This document shows positions 63,488 to 64,000 of a stretch of 64,000 nucleotides of DNA, piece after piece. The DNA is from Pseudarthrobacter chlorophenolicus A6 (GTDB lineage Bacteria > Actinomycetota > Actinomycetes > Actinomycetales > Micrococcaceae). The DNA lies in contig NC_011886.1 of NCBI RefSeq assembly GCF_000022025.1, forward strand, positions 2,304,980 through 2,368,979. Reading direction: 5' to 3'. Position 1 is the first letter of the stretch, and each line of letters begins with the position of its first letter. A program made the translations under genes and the position numbers. A model generated the notes under the pieces. That model did no database searches. It was not told the origin of the DNA and saw nothing but the letters and a program-made list of their open reading frames with translations.

Positions 63488-64000
63488 ATGCCCACACTTG
63501 TTCACGAATTTGCCTGGCCTGACCGGGTCGTCATCGGCACCATCGGCGTTCCGGGGGCACGCACGTTCTATCTGCAGGTCCGCACGGGTAAGCAGATAGT
63601 CAGTATCGCGCTGGAGAAGCAGCAGTCAGCCGAGCTGGCGGAAAAGATCGACGACATCCTCGATCAGCTCGGCACCATCGAGGGGAATCCGTTCAGCGTT
63701 CCCGCGGGCACACCCGTCGAACTGGTTGACAATGACCAGCTCGAGACGGTTGAGGAGCAGTTCCGGACGGGTGCCATGAGCCTGGGCTGGGATCCGGCAA
63801 CCGCGCAGATCGTCATTGAGGCCTACCCCATCATCGAGATCGACGCTGATGCCGGCGAAATACCGGATGTGGACGACGCCGAAGTCCCCGAGATGCTGCT
63901 GGTACGGATGCCGGTGGGCACCGCGCGGGCATTCGCCAAGCGCACGCGTGAGATCGTGGGCGCCGGGCGTCCCGCCTGCCCGCTCTGCGGCTACCCCGTG
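63488..64000 (+). CDS. DUF3090 family protein, 3' end outside window
   Basis: The first 171 codons of a DUF3090 gene, cut by the window end. It shows MPTLVHEFAWPDRVVIGTIG, ARTFYLQVRTGKQIVSIAL and a late CPLCGYPV that begins a zinc-like motif of the family. Function unknown. It follows the phosphatase by 23 bp, so they form one operon. Confidence 0.92.
   Translation, partial: MPTLVHEFAWPDRVVIGTIGVPGARTFYLQVRTGKQIVSIALEKQQSAELAEKIDDILDQLGTIEGNPFSVPAGTPVELVDNDQLETVEEQFRTGAMSLGWDPATAQIVIEAYPIIEIDADAGEIPDVDDAEVPEMLLVRMPVGTARAFAKRTREIVGAGRPACPLCGYPV

Overview
The window is high-GC DNA with dense genes, many GTG/TTG starts and ATGA-type overlaps. Gene content points to an actinobacterium, most likely Arthrobacter/Pseudarthrobacter (Micrococcaceae): mycoredoxin, a DinB-type thiol transferase, DUF3090 beside a histidine phosphatase, DUF6504-dnaE2 under an actinobacterial-type LexA box, a c-di-AMP riboswitch before a LysM/NlpC hydrolase, and a DevR/DosR-like two-component system. 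The genus is inferred from content only; no tRNA, rRNA, CRISPR array, phage or insertion sequence was seen.

1-22.9 kb is mostly ordinary chromosome. It holds thrS (3' end outside the window), a LexA-controlled DUF6504-dnaE2 operon, chorismate mutase, an SRAP protein, mycoredoxin, a UbiB-like kinase with a PadR regulator, small enzymes (NUDIX, metallophosphoesterase, EEP nuclease, thioesterase), cell-wall genes, SelO and RNase Z. Two genes look damaged: an SDR oxidoreductase that lost its NAD-binding N-terminus, and an AlkD-like protein that stops early.

22.9-50.5 kb is a hypoxia/dormancy (Dos-like) island. It encodes five universal stress proteins, three pyridoxamine-oxidase-fold proteins, three P-type ATPases, PEP synthase, phosphofructokinase, a HAD-GH65 fusion, an alcohol dehydrogenase, a GyrI-like protein, and a DevR-like regulator with its DevS-like kinase. 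Ten 14-bp sites resembling the DosR box lie in promoters across the island. At most of them a -10-like hexamer follows 23-24 nt downstream, and at five the start codon comes 6-7 nt after that, implying leaderless mRNAs. Four island genes (kinase, phosphofructokinase, HAD-GH65, cation ATPase) each carry one frameshift. This is either decay of the system or sequence error.

50.6-59.7 kb holds a flotillin-like protein, then an oxidative uronate-catabolism locus: IclR regulator and uronate-dehydrogenase-like gene on the minus strand, divergent from an ABC sugar importer (binding protein plus two permeases, no ATPase), glucarate dehydratase and an unrecognised conserved protein. A KdgR-like inverted repeat sits just after the importer promoter. 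59.8-64 kb has a quinone-reductase-like enzyme, a class B penicillin-binding protein, a histidine phosphatase and the start of a DUF3090 gene cut by the window end.
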